Source: a bacterium (lineage in GTDB: Bacteria > Arandabacterota > Arandabacteria > Arandabacterales > Arandabacteraceae). From it: DNA of 64,000 nt. Shown piece by piece: positions 21,358 through 30,400 of the stretch. Within the stretch, counting starts at the first letter, position 1. Each line of letters begins with the position of its first letter. Under the pieces are notes generated by a model. The model ran no database searches, was not told where the DNA came from, and worked only from the letters and a program-made list of their open reading frames with translations. The stretch lies in NCBI GenBank assembly GCA_029933125.1, contig JAOZOU010000003.1, positions 62,001 through 126,000 of the forward strand. The letters are read 5' to 3'. The position numbers were made by a program, and so were the translations under genes.

Positions 21358-22726
21358 GTTGAAAGACATTGTTGAAATACTCGGAGGTAAGACCGAGTCC
21401 AAGGGTGAAGCTCTCGAGCGTGTAGTAACAGGCTATACATTCGATAGCAGAAAAACCCTGCCTGGCAATCTCTTCTTTGCTCTCAAAGGTGAAAAGCGTA
21501 ACGGGCACCAATTCGTGGGGGATGCTCGCAGTAAGGGAGCAATTGGTGCAGTTGTTGAGCATGAGATTGAAGGTCTACCAGAAGATTTTGTCCAAGTAGT
21601 TGTCACTTCGTCTTTAGCCTCTATGCAGAGCCTTGCTGCCTATGTCCGTGATGCAATGACATTTCGAGTTGTTGCCGTAACCGGTTCCAATGGCAAGACC
21701 ACAACCAAAGAGATGCTTGCAGTTATCCTTTCACAGACATTCAGGGTAAGCAAGAGCCCTGGCAATTTTAACAACCACATCGGAGTACCAATTTCCATTC
21801 TTTCAATGGAGTCCGATGATGAAATTCTTGTACTTGAGATCGCAAGTAATCACAGAGGTGAGATAGCTCACCTCGCACGCATTGCCAAGCCTGATGTAGC
21901 AATAGTGACGAATGTTGGGCGAGCTCACATCGGGAACTTCGGTTCACTTGAAGCCGTCGCCGCTGAGAAAAGCGATCTTCTCAGGTCGCTCGAAACAGAT
22001 GGTGTAGGTGTTGTCAATGCTGATGATGCCGTGCTTATGGGATCGATCGCAGACGTTAAGGCAACAATGGTGAAGTTTGGACTCCATAACCCAGTGGACT
22101 TTCAAGCCAGGGATATCTCTGTGGATAATGCTGGCATCACAAGATTTGAAATCTCGGGAACGAGGTTCGAGCTTACCTGTTCCGGTTTGCATAACATCTA
22201 CAATTCGCTTGCAGCTGTTGCAGCTTCGTCTGTTTTTGGGATCAAGCTTGAAGAAACCGCAAAAGCCTTAAGGCATTTTGAGCCGATTCGCATGAAGAAG
22301 ATGCTTGCCGGTGAGTGGACTATCATCGATGATTCTTACAATTCAAATCCTGATTCAGTAAGGGCTGCCCTCGAATCCCTCTCGGCTGCTCAAGCCGCCA
22401 GGAAGGTCTTTATTATGGGTGAGATGCTTGAGCTTGGCGAGACGGCTGAGGCCCTGCATGCAGAGATTGGGAAGCTAATACCAGATATGGGCTTTAGCGT
22501 CCTTATCGGTATTGGCAGATTGACTCATTTTGCTTGTGAGCAAGCAAGGGATGCCGGGCTTGCTCCATCTGACATTCACTTCTTTGAAACCAAAGAGGAA
22601 GCCAAGCTTCACCTATTTGAAATCCTTGAACCTGGTGACCTTGTTCTCATAAAGGGTTCGAGACTTGCGGGTCTCGAAGAAATCACAAACCTAATAAAGA
22701 TGGTCGGGGTGGAGGAAAAGAGCTAG
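21344..22726 (+). CDS. murF: UDP-MurNAc-tripeptide:D-Ala-D-Ala ligase MurF
   Basis: About 460 residues. Adds D-Ala-D-Ala to the UDP-MurNAc-tripeptide. Motifs: YTFDSRKTLPGNLFFALKG in the N-terminal domain, P-loop VTGSNGKTTTKEM, FNNHIGVP, EIASNHRGEI, and the DDSYNSNPDSVRAAL motif typical of MurF. The ATG at 21344 overlaps the end of murE by 14 bp; an alternative GTG at 21323 would add seven residues. No ddl gene is present in this cluster, so D-Ala-D-Ala must be supplied by a ligase encoded elsewhere. Confidence 0.95.
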   Translation: MLNLRLKDIVEILGGKTESKGEALERVVTGYTFDSRKTLPGNLFFALKGEKRNGHQFVGDARSKGAIGAVVEHEIEGLPEDFVQVVVTSSLASMQSLAAYVRDAMTFRVVAVTGSNGKTTTKEMLAVILSQTFRVSKSPGNFNNHIGVPISILSMESDDEILVLEIASNHRGEIAHLARIAKPDVAIVTNVGRAHIGNFGSLEAVAAEKSDLLRSLETDGVGVVNADDAVLMGSIADVKATMVKFGLHNPVDFQARDISVDNAGITRFEISGTRFELTCSGLHNIYNSLAAVAASSVFGIKLEETAKALRHFEPIRMKKMLAGEWTIIDDSYNSNPDSVRAALESLSAAQAARKVFIMGEMLELGETAEALHAEIGKLIPDMGFSVLIGIGRLTHFACEQARDAGLAPSDIHFFETKEEAKLHLFEILEPGDLVLIKGSRLAGLEEITNLIKMVGVEEKS

Positions 22727-22727
22727 C

Positions 22728-23813
22728 ATGTTCTATCACCTGCTTTATCCTTTGAGGGATCACATATCGGTATTCAATGTTTTCAGATACATAACCTTCC
22801 GTACAGCCTATGCCACTGTGACCTCACTTGCAATATGCTTCATCTTCGGTCCAGCCATCATACGTGCACTGAGAGAACACAATGTTCTGAATGGAGTGAG
22901 AGCCAATACACCTCAACATCATGTGAGCAAGAAGGGAACTCCAACGATGGGGGGCTTGATGATCCTCCTGGCTGTGATAGTTCCTACATTGCTTTGGGCA
23001 AATCTTACCAACAAGTATGTACTGCTATGTTTACTCTCAACGTGCTGGCTTGGGGCTATGGGTTTCATCGATGACTACCTGAGAGTTGTTAAGAAGAAAC
23101 CATCCGGGCTTGTCGGAAGATATAAGATTGCGGGTCAGGCTTTGCTTGGTCTTGTGATAGGAATTGTTTTGCTTCTCTACCCTGACGATCCAGCCTTAGC
23201 AACCAAAACAACAGTTCCCTTCTTCAAGAGTGTGTTTCCCGACCTCGGCATTTTCTACATACCCTTTGTTATCCTTGTGATAACAGGCGCTTCGAATGCT
23301 GTGAATCTTGCAGATGGTCTTGATGGACTTGCAATTGGCATGTTTGTTTTTGCAGCTGGTGCTTTTGCCGGCATTACCTATGTAACTGGACATTCAAAGT
23401 TCTCAAGTTATCTCAATATTCTTTACCTGAGGCAAGCAGGGGAACTCACTATATTTTGCGGCTCACTTGTCGGAGCTTCCCTTGGCTTTCTCTGGTTCAA
23501 TGCCCATCCAGCTGATGTATTTATGGGCGATACAGGTTCGCTCGCTCTCGGCGGTGCACTTGCCACCGTAGCCATTCTCATCAAGAAAGAGATCCTCTTG
23601 GCAATTGTCTGCGGGATTTTCGTTGTTGAAGCTATTTCAGTGATCATACAGGTTGTTGCATTGAGGCTAACGGGCAGAAGGGTTTTCAAAATGGCACCTC
23701 TGCATCACCATTTTGAACTCATGAGTTGGTCAGAATCCAAGCTTGTGGTGCGATTCTGGATCCTTTCTGCCTTATTGGCATTGGTGACATTGAGTACTCT
23801 GAAGCTCAGATGA
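22728..23813 (+). CDS. mraY: Phospho-MurNAc-pentapeptide translocase MraY
   Basis: 361 residues, about ten membrane segments. Transfers phospho-MurNAc-pentapeptide to undecaprenyl phosphate, forming lipid I. Catalytic and signature motifs are intact: GTPTMGGL near 70, FIDDYLR with the conserved Asp pair, NAVNLADGLDGLA, FMGDTGSLALGG and the HHHFEL motif near the C-terminus. The ATG is 1 bp after the murF stop, and the stop overlaps the murD ATG. Confidence 0.97.
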   Translation: MFYHLLYPLRDHISVFNVFRYITFRTAYATVTSLAICFIFGPAIIRALREHNVLNGVRANTPQHHVSKKGTPTMGGLMILLAVIVPTLLWANLTNKYVLLCLLSTCWLGAMGFIDDYLRVVKKKPSGLVGRYKIAGQALLGLVIGIVLLLYPDDPALATKTTVPFFKSVFPDLGIFYIPFVILVITGASNAVNLADGLDGLAIGMFVFAAGAFAGITYVTGHSKFSSYLNILYLRQAGELTIFCGSLVGASLGFLWFNAHPADVFMGDTGSLALGGALATVAILIKKEILLAIVCGIFVVEAISVIIQVVALRLTGRRVFKMAPLHHHFELMSWSESKLVVRFWILSALLALVTLSTLKLR

Positions 23814-25207
23814 TCGAAAAACTTATGGAGGCGCAAACCAAGATCTATAGTCCATCGAGACTCAAGCACATGAAGGTGCTTGTTGTCGGGCTTGCCCGTA
23901 GCGGAGTTGCTGCATGCAGGGTGCTGAGGCAGTTAGGCTCTATTGTTAAGGCTACAGATATCAAACCCGCCGAGGCACTTGGAAGTATCCCTGAGAAGCT
24001 CGACGAGCTTGGTGTGGCTATGCAGCTTGGCGAGCACGGGGTTGAATTCGCCAGCGATTGCGATCTCATAGTTGTAAGCCCTGGAGTTCCTCTTGACATT
24101 CCTCTCCTTAAATGGGCGGAGGGAAGCGGCATTCCAATCATAGGGGAAGTTGAGCTTGCCTGGTGTTTGAGTGATGCGAGATTCATTGCTGTAACGGGAA
24201 CCAATGGAAAGAGCACGACTGTGAGTTTAATCGGGGACATTCTTAGGCTCTCAACTCCTAAGGTTCGAGTTGGTGGCAACATTGGAAATCCCATTTCAGC
24301 AATTGCCGCTGGGCTCGGCAGAGATTGGATTGTCGTTGCCGAGGTTTCAAGTTTCCAACTCGACACGTGTATTACCTTTAGGCCTACTGTCTCGGTTCTT
24401 CTTAACATAACGCCTGATCACCTGGACAGATATGCTTCGTTTGATGCCTATTTCCAATCCAAGGCGAGGATCTTTGCTAACCAGACACAGGGCGACATAG
24501 CAATTGTAAATCTTGATGATCCAAGATGCACTGAGGCTGCTCACGGGGCTAAGTGCAGTAATCTCTTTTTCAGTACTACCCGAGAGGCAGAGGAAGGAGC
24601 CTTCATTAAGGATGATACTGTGGTCGTCAGGGTGGCAGATATTGAAAGAGAGATCTTCTCAATTAGGGACTTGAGGATTAGAGGCCCGCATAACCTTGCC
24701 AACAGTCTTGCAGCTACCCTGGCGACCATCGTTCTGGATACCGAAGCCTCCCTCGTGAGGAAAGCAATAAGGGAGTTCCGTGGTCTAGAGCACAGGATGG
24801 AATTCGTTTGTGAGATAGACGGTGTTGAATTCATCAATGACTCGAAGGCAACAAATCCTGAGGCCGTCAGATTTGCCATCGAGGGCACAGATCGGCCAGT
24901 CGTCTTGATAGCAGGGGGTAAGGACAAAGGCTCTGACTTCTCAATCCTGATTGAACCTATAAGAGCCAATGTGAAAGCGGCGGTCCTCATTGGTGAAGCA
25001 AGAGCCAAGATGAGGCAAGTTCTCGAAGGCGAATGTAAAATCTATGAGGCAAGGGATATGGTCGAGGCGGTAAGGAAAGCCTACGACCTTGCTCGACCCT
25101 TCGGAACTGTACTGCTATCCCCTGCCTGTGCAAGCTTTGATATGTTCGATGACTTTGAACACAGAGGGAAAGTATTCAAGCAAGCCGTTGAAGGCTTGAA
25201 GAGGTGA
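23810..25207 (+). CDS. murD: UDP-MurNAc-L-alanine:D-glutamate ligase MurD
   Basis: About 465 residues from the ATG at 23810, which overlaps the mraY stop (ATGA); the frame stays open further upstream, but that part shadows mraY. MurD adds D-Glu to UDP-MurNAc-L-Ala. Visible: N-terminal Rossmann-like UDP-binding domain (KVLVVGLARSGVA), VSPGVPLDIPLL, P-loop VTGTNGKSTT, NITPDHLDRY, and the DSKATNPEA motif of the C-terminal domain. A roughly 20-residue extension precedes the Rossmann start, longer than in most MurD proteins, so translation from an internal ATG is also possible. Confidence 0.95.
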   Translation: MIEKLMEAQTKIYSPSRLKHMKVLVVGLARSGVAACRVLRQLGSIVKATDIKPAEALGSIPEKLDELGVAMQLGEHGVEFASDCDLIVVSPGVPLDIPLLKWAEGSGIPIIGEVELAWCLSDARFIAVTGTNGKSTTVSLIGDILRLSTPKVRVGGNIGNPISAIAAGLGRDWIVVAEVSSFQLDTCITFRPTVSVLLNITPDHLDRYASFDAYFQSKARIFANQTQGDIAIVNLDDPRCTEAAHGAKCSNLFFSTTREAEEGAFIKDDTVVVRVADIEREIFSIRDLRIRGPHNLANSLAATLATIVLDTEASLVRKAIREFRGLEHRMEFVCEIDGVEFINDSKATNPEAVRFAIEGTDRPVVLIAGGKDKGSDFSILIEPIRANVKAAVLIGEARAKMRQVLEGECKIYEARDMVEAVRKAYDLARPFGTVLLSPACASFDMFDDFEHRGKVFKQAVEGLKR

Positions 25208-25211
25208 AGCT

Positions 25212-26342
25212 GTGAAGATGTGGAGTGAAGAGGCAGGAGGCGATCGGATCCTCCTTTTTGCAATCATCGCTCTCACGCTTTTTGGTTTGGTTGTCGTCTA
25301 TAGCTCGAGCTATGTGATTGCTACTCAAATAGCTGGTTCTGATAGTCCAAGTTTCTTCCTTAGACGTCACATCACAAGGCTAATTCTAGGCTTCTTTCTT
25401 CTGCTGATCTTCATGCGCATAAATGAGTACACACTGAGAGCAATGGCGAGGCCTCTTGTTCTTGTCTGCCTGGCTCTTCTTGCACTGACGCTGCTTCCAA
25501 CGGGACTAAGAGTATGCGTCAGAGGCGCCTACCGCTGGCTGCGTATTGGCCACTTAACATTTCAACCATCGGAGATCGCGAAGATCGCAATTATGCTCTA
25601 TCTTGCAGATTTCATAGCTCGCAAGGGTGAGAGCATCAGGAGTTTCAAGCGAGGTTTTCTGCCTGGAGCTGTTGTTATAGCGCTTACGGCCGTACTCATC
25701 GGGCTCGAGCCAAATCTTGGGACAGCAACAATGCTGGTTCTTATTGGAGTCGTCATGCTTTTTGCTGGTGGTGCCAGGATTTCCCATGTTGCGGCAACAG
25801 CCCTTGTTGCGATTGGTTGCATACTTGCTGTCATCATACTTACGGGATACAACTTGAATCGTCTGAGGCCCCTCAGCAACTACCATGTAGCTCAGGCGCG
25901 CATAGCTATCGGATCCGGAGGCTGGCATGGCGTCGGAATTGCTAACGGCAACCAGAAGTACCTTTTCGTTCCAGATGCTCATACTGACTTTGTCTTTGCA
26001 ATTGTTGGGGAGGAGATGGGTCTTATCGGAACACTGGGAATAATGGCTCTGTTCGTGATCTTTGTGTGGAGGGGCTTGAAGGTTGCAGCAAAGGCATCAA
26101 GCGTATTCTCCTCTGTGCTCGCTACTGGTATCACTATGGGGGTTGCTGGCTATTTCTGCGTTAGCGCATGTGTCTGTCTTGGACTTTTTCCCACTACTGG
26201 GCTTCCCATGCCCTTCATCAGTTATGGAGGAACCTCCTCGATGATGTTGCTTGCAGCATGTGGCATGCTCCTGGGCGCATCAAGACGGAAACCTGAATTC
26301 ACAAGTTTTGGGGAAGCACGCTGGGAGGCATTGGCAAAATGA
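25212..26342 (+). CDS. ftsW: Septal peptidoglycan polymerase FtsW (SEDS)
   Basis: 376 residues with about ten hydrophobic segments. SEDS glycosyltransferase that polymerises septal glycan from lipid II with FtsI. Motifs: VYSSSYV near the first segment, GAYRWLRIGHLTFQPSE, the large loop ending GNQKYLFVPDAHTDFVFAIVGEE (shown as separate recognisable blocks), and TTGLPMPFISYGGTS near the C-terminus. GTG at 25212 is 4 bp after murD; an in-frame ATG at 25218 is an alternative. Placement between murD and murG is the textbook dcw order and separates it from the RodA copy at the window start. Confidence 0.94.
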   Translation: MKMWSEEAGGDRILLFAIIALTLFGLVVVYSSSYVIATQIAGSDSPSFFLRRHITRLILGFFLLLIFMRINEYTLRAMARPLVLVCLALLALTLLPTGLRVCVRGAYRWLRIGHLTFQPSEIAKIAIMLYLADFIARKGESIRSFKRGFLPGAVVIALTAVLIGLEPNLGTATMLVLIGVVMLFAGGARISHVAATALVAIGCILAVIILTGYNLNRLRPLSNYHVAQARIAIGSGGWHGVGIANGNQKYLFVPDAHTDFVFAIVGEEMGLIGTLGIMALFVIFVWRGLKVAAKASSVFSSVLATGITMGVAGYFCVSACVCLGLFPTTGLPMPFISYGGTSSMMLLAACGMLLGASRRKPEFTSFGEARWEALAK

Positions 26343-27487
26343 AAATCGTGATAGCAGGTGGAGGTACTGGTGGCCACATCTTCCCAGCTGCTGCAGTTGT
26401 GGAGTACCTTAAGGCAAGTGGGTATGAAATTGAGGTAAGCCTCGTTGGTACCCGCAAAGGACTTGAGAGACAAATTGCGCCCAGGATTGGCTACACTCCG
26501 ATGTTCATTCTAGCGAAAGCTCTTCCGAGAAAGCTCGGCCCCGGAATATTGGTATCGTTGCTTGTGACCTTTATTGGTTTCCTTCAGTCGTTGGTGATTC
26601 TGGCTGTACATCGTCCCAATGTAATCGTCGCCACCGGTGGTTATGCAAGTGCACCCTGCATTCTTGCAGGCAAGCTCCTGGGCACGCCCATCATCATGAT
26701 GGAGCCAAATGTCATACCTGGCAGAACAACTCGGCTGCTTGCAGGCTTTGTTGATGAAGTAGCTCTTGGATTTAGCGAAGCAGTTAAGTATTTCAAAAAA
26801 GGCACCAATCTGCGTGTAACTGGCATACCAACAAGACTCAGCCTTTTTGACGAGGAGCGCCAAGGTGCAATTGCTGAGCTAGGTCTTGAGTTTAGTCGCA
26901 GGACTGTCTTCATATTCGGCGGAAGCCGAGGCGCATCAAGCATAAATGAAGCCTTCCTTGAGGCAGCAAGTCATTTTGAGTACAGGGATGATGTACAGTT
27001 CATCGTTCAGACTGGCGAGGCTGACTATGGGCGTATCTCGAGGGAAATTCAATCGAGGAAGATTGTTGCAAAGATCTTCGCTTTCATAGATGACATCGGC
27101 AAGGCTTACGCAATGAGTGATATTGTTGTATCCCGCGCTGGAGCTGCCACTATTGCAGAGATAACAGCCCTGGGTTTGCCTTCAATTCTAATACCTTATC
27201 CTCACGCGGTCGCTGGGCACCAGCAAGCCAATGCCGATGTGCTTGCAAAGCATGGTGCAGCGATAGTCATACCTGATCGTGAGCTCACAGGAAAACGTCT
27301 GGCTTCTGCTATTGAACACCTTTTGAACAATCCATATGAGTTACAACAAATGGCGCAAAGAGCAAGTGACTTCGGAAATCGTGACGCTGCACGGGAAGTT
27401 GCAGAGGATATTTTGAGCCTGGTCAAACACAAGGGGAGGCTTTCACGATTGGCAGCCATAATAGGTGAGATATGTTCGGTAAGATAA
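26339..27487 (+). CDS. murG: UDP-GlcNAc:lipid I GlcNAc transferase MurG
   Basis: 382 residues, GT28 fold. Converts lipid I to lipid II at the inner face of the membrane. Visible: the N-terminal glycine-rich loop AGGGTGGHIFPA, the second loop FIFGGSRGASSIN, and the nucleotide-sugar site VVSRAGAATIAEITALGLPSILIPYP with the conserved HQQANA. Its ATG overlaps the ftsW stop (ATGA), and its end overlaps murC by 16 bp. Confidence 0.96.
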   Translation: MKIVIAGGGTGGHIFPAAAVVEYLKASGYEIEVSLVGTRKGLERQIAPRIGYTPMFILAKALPRKLGPGILVSLLVTFIGFLQSLVILAVHRPNVIVATGGYASAPCILAGKLLGTPIIMMEPNVIPGRTTRLLAGFVDEVALGFSEAVKYFKKGTNLRVTGIPTRLSLFDEERQGAIAELGLEFSRRTVFIFGGSRGASSINEAFLEAASHFEYRDDVQFIVQTGEADYGRISREIQSRKIVAKIFAFIDDIGKAYAMSDIVVSRAGAATIAEITALGLPSILIPYPHAVAGHQQANADVLAKHGAAIVIPDRELTGKRLASAIEHLLNNPYELQQMAQRASDFGNRDAAREVAEDILSLVKHKGRLSRLAAIIGEICSVR

Positions 27488-28845
27488 AGCATATTCATCT
27501 GGTTGGAATCGGTGGGACAGGCATGAGTGGTATTGCTGAACTCCTTCTCAACCTGGGATATAAGGTTAGTGGATCAGACATTGCTACCTCAGAGGTGACC
27601 CAAAGACTTGTTGCACTTGGTGGAAAGGTGACCAAGGGACATGATGCTTCGAATGTGACTGAGGCAGATGTAGTCGTCTACTCATCTGCAGTAAAACCTG
27701 ACAATGTTGAGCTGGTTGAGGCAAGAAAAAGAGGCATACCTGTCATTCCTAGGGCTGAGATGCTTGCAGAGCTTATGCGGATGAAGCACGGAATAGCTGT
27801 TGGCGGAGCCCATGGTAAAACAACTACAACATGGCTTATTGGGCTGGTCATGGCAGCTGCTGGCCTTGATCCGACGATAATTGTGGGTGGGAGGCTTAAG
27901 GCTCTAGGAACAAATGCGAAGCTTGGAGGCGGGCCTTACCTTGTTGCCGAAGCGGACGAAAGCGATGGCTCATTTCTTAGGCTTTCTCCAAATGTTGCGG
28001 TCGTTACGACAATCGATGAGGAGCATCTTGACCACTATCGAGATCTTGATGCTATCAAGGCATCATTCGTCGAATTCCTGAACCGCGTTCCTTTCTATGG
28101 TGCTGCCGTAGTCTGCCTTGATGAACCCAATATTCAAGCGATAATACCGCGCATCATAAGGCGCGTTGTGACATACGGATTCTCACAGCAGGCTGACATA
28201 AGGGCGACTGAGGTTTCACCCGATGGTCTCAACGTTACTTTCAATGTCCGGTTGCGCGAGAGCAAGTTGGGAAGTGTTCTCTTGAGAATGCCGGGAAAGC
28301 ATAACATCGCCAATGCGCTTGCTGCCGTTGCTGTGGGTCTGGAGCTGGATATTCCCTTCCCAGCCATAAGTGAGGGTATCTCACAGTTCACAGGTATAGC
28401 TCGACGCCTTGAAGTAAGAGGGGAGGTCAATGAAATAGTATTCATAGATGATTATGCCCATCATCCAACGGAGATCTCTGCAACTCTTGAAACAATAAAG
28501 AGCATGTGGCAGAAGCGGATTTTAGCGGTTTTCCAACCGCATCGATATACCCGCACCAAAGCTCTCTGGGATAGGCTTGGAAGGAGCTTCTACGATGCTG
28601 ATATGGTTATTGTCATGCCTATATATGCAGCTGGTGAGGAAGTCATTCCTGGTGTCACATCGGAACTTGTTGCTGAGGCTGCAACCAAGAGCGGACATCG
28701 TAATGTCGTCTGCCTAGACGGAACTGATGAAGTCATTGATCACCTTTTGAAGATCTTGCGGCCCGGGGATGCTGTGGTGACCCTCGGTGCAGGGGATGTC
28801 TGGAAGCTTGGTAAGAAGATCATGGAGAGATTGCAGGGTGAATGA
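27472..28845 (+). CDS. murC: UDP-MurNAc:L-alanine ligase MurC
   Basis: 457 residues. First amino-acid ligase of the cytoplasmic peptidoglycan pathway. Motifs: N-terminal HLVGIGGTGMSGIAE, P-loop GVGGAHGKTTTTW near 110, EADESDGSFLRLSP, and DDYAHHPTEI, then FQPHRYTR in the C-terminal domain. The ATG has AGGTGAG just upstream. The 3' end overlaps murB by 8 bp. In the cluster order murG-murC-murB it is canonical. Confidence 0.96.
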   Translation: MFGKIKHIHLVGIGGTGMSGIAELLLNLGYKVSGSDIATSEVTQRLVALGGKVTKGHDASNVTEADVVVYSSAVKPDNVELVEARKRGIPVIPRAEMLAELMRMKHGIAVGGAHGKTTTTWLIGLVMAAAGLDPTIIVGGRLKALGTNAKLGGGPYLVAEADESDGSFLRLSPNVAVVTTIDEEHLDHYRDLDAIKASFVEFLNRVPFYGAAVVCLDEPNIQAIIPRIIRRVVTYGFSQQADIRATEVSPDGLNVTFNVRLRESKLGSVLLRMPGKHNIANALAAVAVGLELDIPFPAISEGISQFTGIARRLEVRGEVNEIVFIDDYAHHPTEISATLETIKSMWQKRILAVFQPHRYTRTKALWDRLGRSFYDADMVIVMPIYAAGEEVIPGVTSELVAEAATKSGHRNVVCLDGTDEVIDHLLKILRPGDAVVTLGAGDVWKLGKKIMERLQGE

Positions 28846-29740
28846 TCTTATTGATGAAATGGAGAAAATACCGGGTGTTGCTCTAAGAAGGGATGAGCTT
28901 ATGTCTCTTCACACAACGCTTGGTGTTGGTGGACCATGCGACTTCATGGTCTGGGTTTCAACAAAACAGGCTCTCAGATCTGTTCTGGAGCTTGCCACGA
29001 AGGCTGCGCTACCAATAAGGGTTCTTGGCAGGGGTTCAAATGTGCTCGTGAGGGATGGCGGCATCCCTGGTATTGTCCTGCGCCTGGCTGATGACCTCAA
29101 CGAGATCATTGTCGAAGGAATTGAAATGCATGCAGGTGCTGGTGCCACTCTTGCTGAAGTTGTCAATCGCGCAACGGCAGCTGGCATCGGAGGACTGGAA
29201 TTTCTTGCTGGCATTCCCGGCACTGTCGGTGGCGCGGTTGTTACCAATGCTGGTGCAAAGGACACGTGGATTTCAGATCGCTTGAAATCATTTTCAGTCA
29301 TGACCGAAGACCTTGATGAGATTACCTATGAACCTGACGATGTTCAGTTCGCATACCGCTCTTCAGGCCTTGTGGAGGGATGGATTGTAACAGATGCCAT
29401 CCTTCGTGGATATGCATGCGGAGTTGATGAAGCAAGGAAGAAGGTTGAGGAGTATCTCACAATGCGAAGACAGAGCCAGCCAACGGGTGAAAAGACAGCT
29501 GGATGTATCTTCAAGAATCCACCAGGTGATGCAGCTGGGAGACTGATTGAACTGGCTGGCTTCAAAGGCTATCGCAAGGGTGGAGCTGAGGTTTCAACAA
29601 TTCATGCCAACTGGATCGTTAACACCGGTGGGGCAACCGCCAGAGAGATCATAGCACTCATAGAGGAGATAAGAAATAAGGTAAAGGAGCTTTTTGATGT
29701 GGAGCTTGAACTCGAGATCGAGATCGTAGGGAGAGATTGA
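28838..29740 (+). CDS. murB: UDP-N-acetylenolpyruvoylglucosamine reductase MurB
   Basis: About 300 residues from GTG at 28838 (GGAGAG about 8 bp upstream, overlapping murC by 8 bp). FAD-dependent reductase making UDP-MurNAc. Visible: HTTLGVGGPCDFM, FAD-binding VLGRGSNVLVRDGG, GIPGTVGGAVVTNAGA, and TAGCIFKNPPGDAAGRLIE near residue 225. The proton donor is Ser in E. coli MurB; here the equivalent residue appears to be Cys (AGCIFKNP), a variant found in many type II MurB enzymes. The C-terminus ends soon after the VELELEIEIVG strand, as in type II. Confidence 0.94.
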   Translation: MNDLIDEMEKIPGVALRRDELMSLHTTLGVGGPCDFMVWVSTKQALRSVLELATKAALPIRVLGRGSNVLVRDGGIPGIVLRLADDLNEIIVEGIEMHAGAGATLAEVVNRATAAGIGGLEFLAGIPGTVGGAVVTNAGAKDTWISDRLKSFSVMTEDLDEITYEPDDVQFAYRSSGLVEGWIVTDAILRGYACGVDEARKKVEEYLTMRRQSQPTGEKTAGCIFKNPPGDAAGRLIELAGFKGYRKGGAEVSTIHANWIVNTGGATAREIIALIEEIRNKVKELFDVELELEIEIVGRD

Positions 29741-29745
29741 AGTAG

Positions 29746-30375
29746 ATGAGCGGAACTAAGCAGCCAGCCATACTTGTAGTGATTGGGGCTTTGATACTTA
29801 CCTGGAACGCCTCACCTCCAGTGCATGAGACTGTCAATGGATATGCTGTGGAAATCAGGAACGCACTCGGCAAGCGCCTCAGTCCGATTTTGGATCTTTT
29901 TGTTGAAGCCTCACCGTCTGGCGATATAGCACCTGCTGGGGAAGCATGGGCACTTGTAGCGACCGGGAGCCTCCTGGTAGCAATAGATTCAACAGGAAGG
30001 ATTGTCTCTAAGGATGCCGCAGGTGGCACGTGTGAACTTCCGATCTTGACACACTGTGGCATCGCAAGCCCGGGCAAAGATGAGACTCTCGATTCGCCTG
30101 AAGTCATTCTCGGCCTTGCGCTCGTCAGCGCACTCAAAGGTATGCCCATAGTTTTTGATCTTGTCTCGGAGATAAATGTTGGGAATATTGCCAACCCTAG
30201 GCTGATCCTTTGCGGCGGTGTGGTAGTGGAAGTGGGAAGAGGTGATTACACAAACAAGTTCAGGAGGCTGGCACAGGTCTGGCTCCAATGCTCAAGGCTT
30301 GGTGTAGAGGCCAGACGAATTGACTTGAGATTCTCAGCACAGGTTATAGTGGAACCTGCTACCAAGACGACTTGA
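29746..30375 (+). CDS. ftsQ: FtsQ-like divisome protein, apparently without a full POTRA domain
   Basis: 209 residues, shorter than the usual 250-280. A single hydrophobic segment sits at the very N-terminus (AILVVIGALILTW). The C-terminal part (about 175-205: YTNKFRRLAQVWLQCSRLGVEARRIDLRF in two recognisable blocks, then VIVEP) matches the FtsQ beta-domain end, including the IDLRF motif. Between them, only about 50 residues precede the ALVATGSLLVAIDSTGRIV strand region, and the POTRA signature (v.GN...s..ei) is not visible. Position between murB and ftsA is the standard ftsQ slot. Identification is by position plus the C-terminal motif. Confidence 0.75.
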   Translation: MSGTKQPAILVVIGALILTWNASPPVHETVNGYAVEIRNALGKRLSPILDLFVEASPSGDIAPAGEAWALVATGSLLVAIDSTGRIVSKDAAGGTCELPILTHCGIASPGKDETLDSPEVILGLALVSALKGMPIVFDLVSEINVGNIANPRLILCGGVVVEVGRGDYTNKFRRLAQVWLQCSRLGVEARRIDLRFSAQVIVEPATKTT

Positions 30376-30386
30376 CAGATGGGGGG

Positions 30387-30392
30387 TATAAT
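30387..30392 (+). promoter_or_regulatory. Perfect TATAAT just upstream of ftsA, possible leaderless start
   Basis: TATAAT ends 8 bp before the ATG at 30401, so a transcript from it would begin at or within a few bases of the start codon. No good -35 lies 16-18 bp upstream; a TTGACA at 30372-30377 is only 9 bp away and cannot pair with it in the normal way. The box falls just past the ftsQ stop. A six-base match can arise by chance. Confidence 0.35.
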
Positions 30393-30400
30393 CTTTGGCT

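Noticed and set aside
30372-30392. TTGACA plus TATAAT upstream of ftsA as a normal promoter
   Set aside because: The spacer is only 9 bp, too short for a sigma-70 -35/-10 pair.
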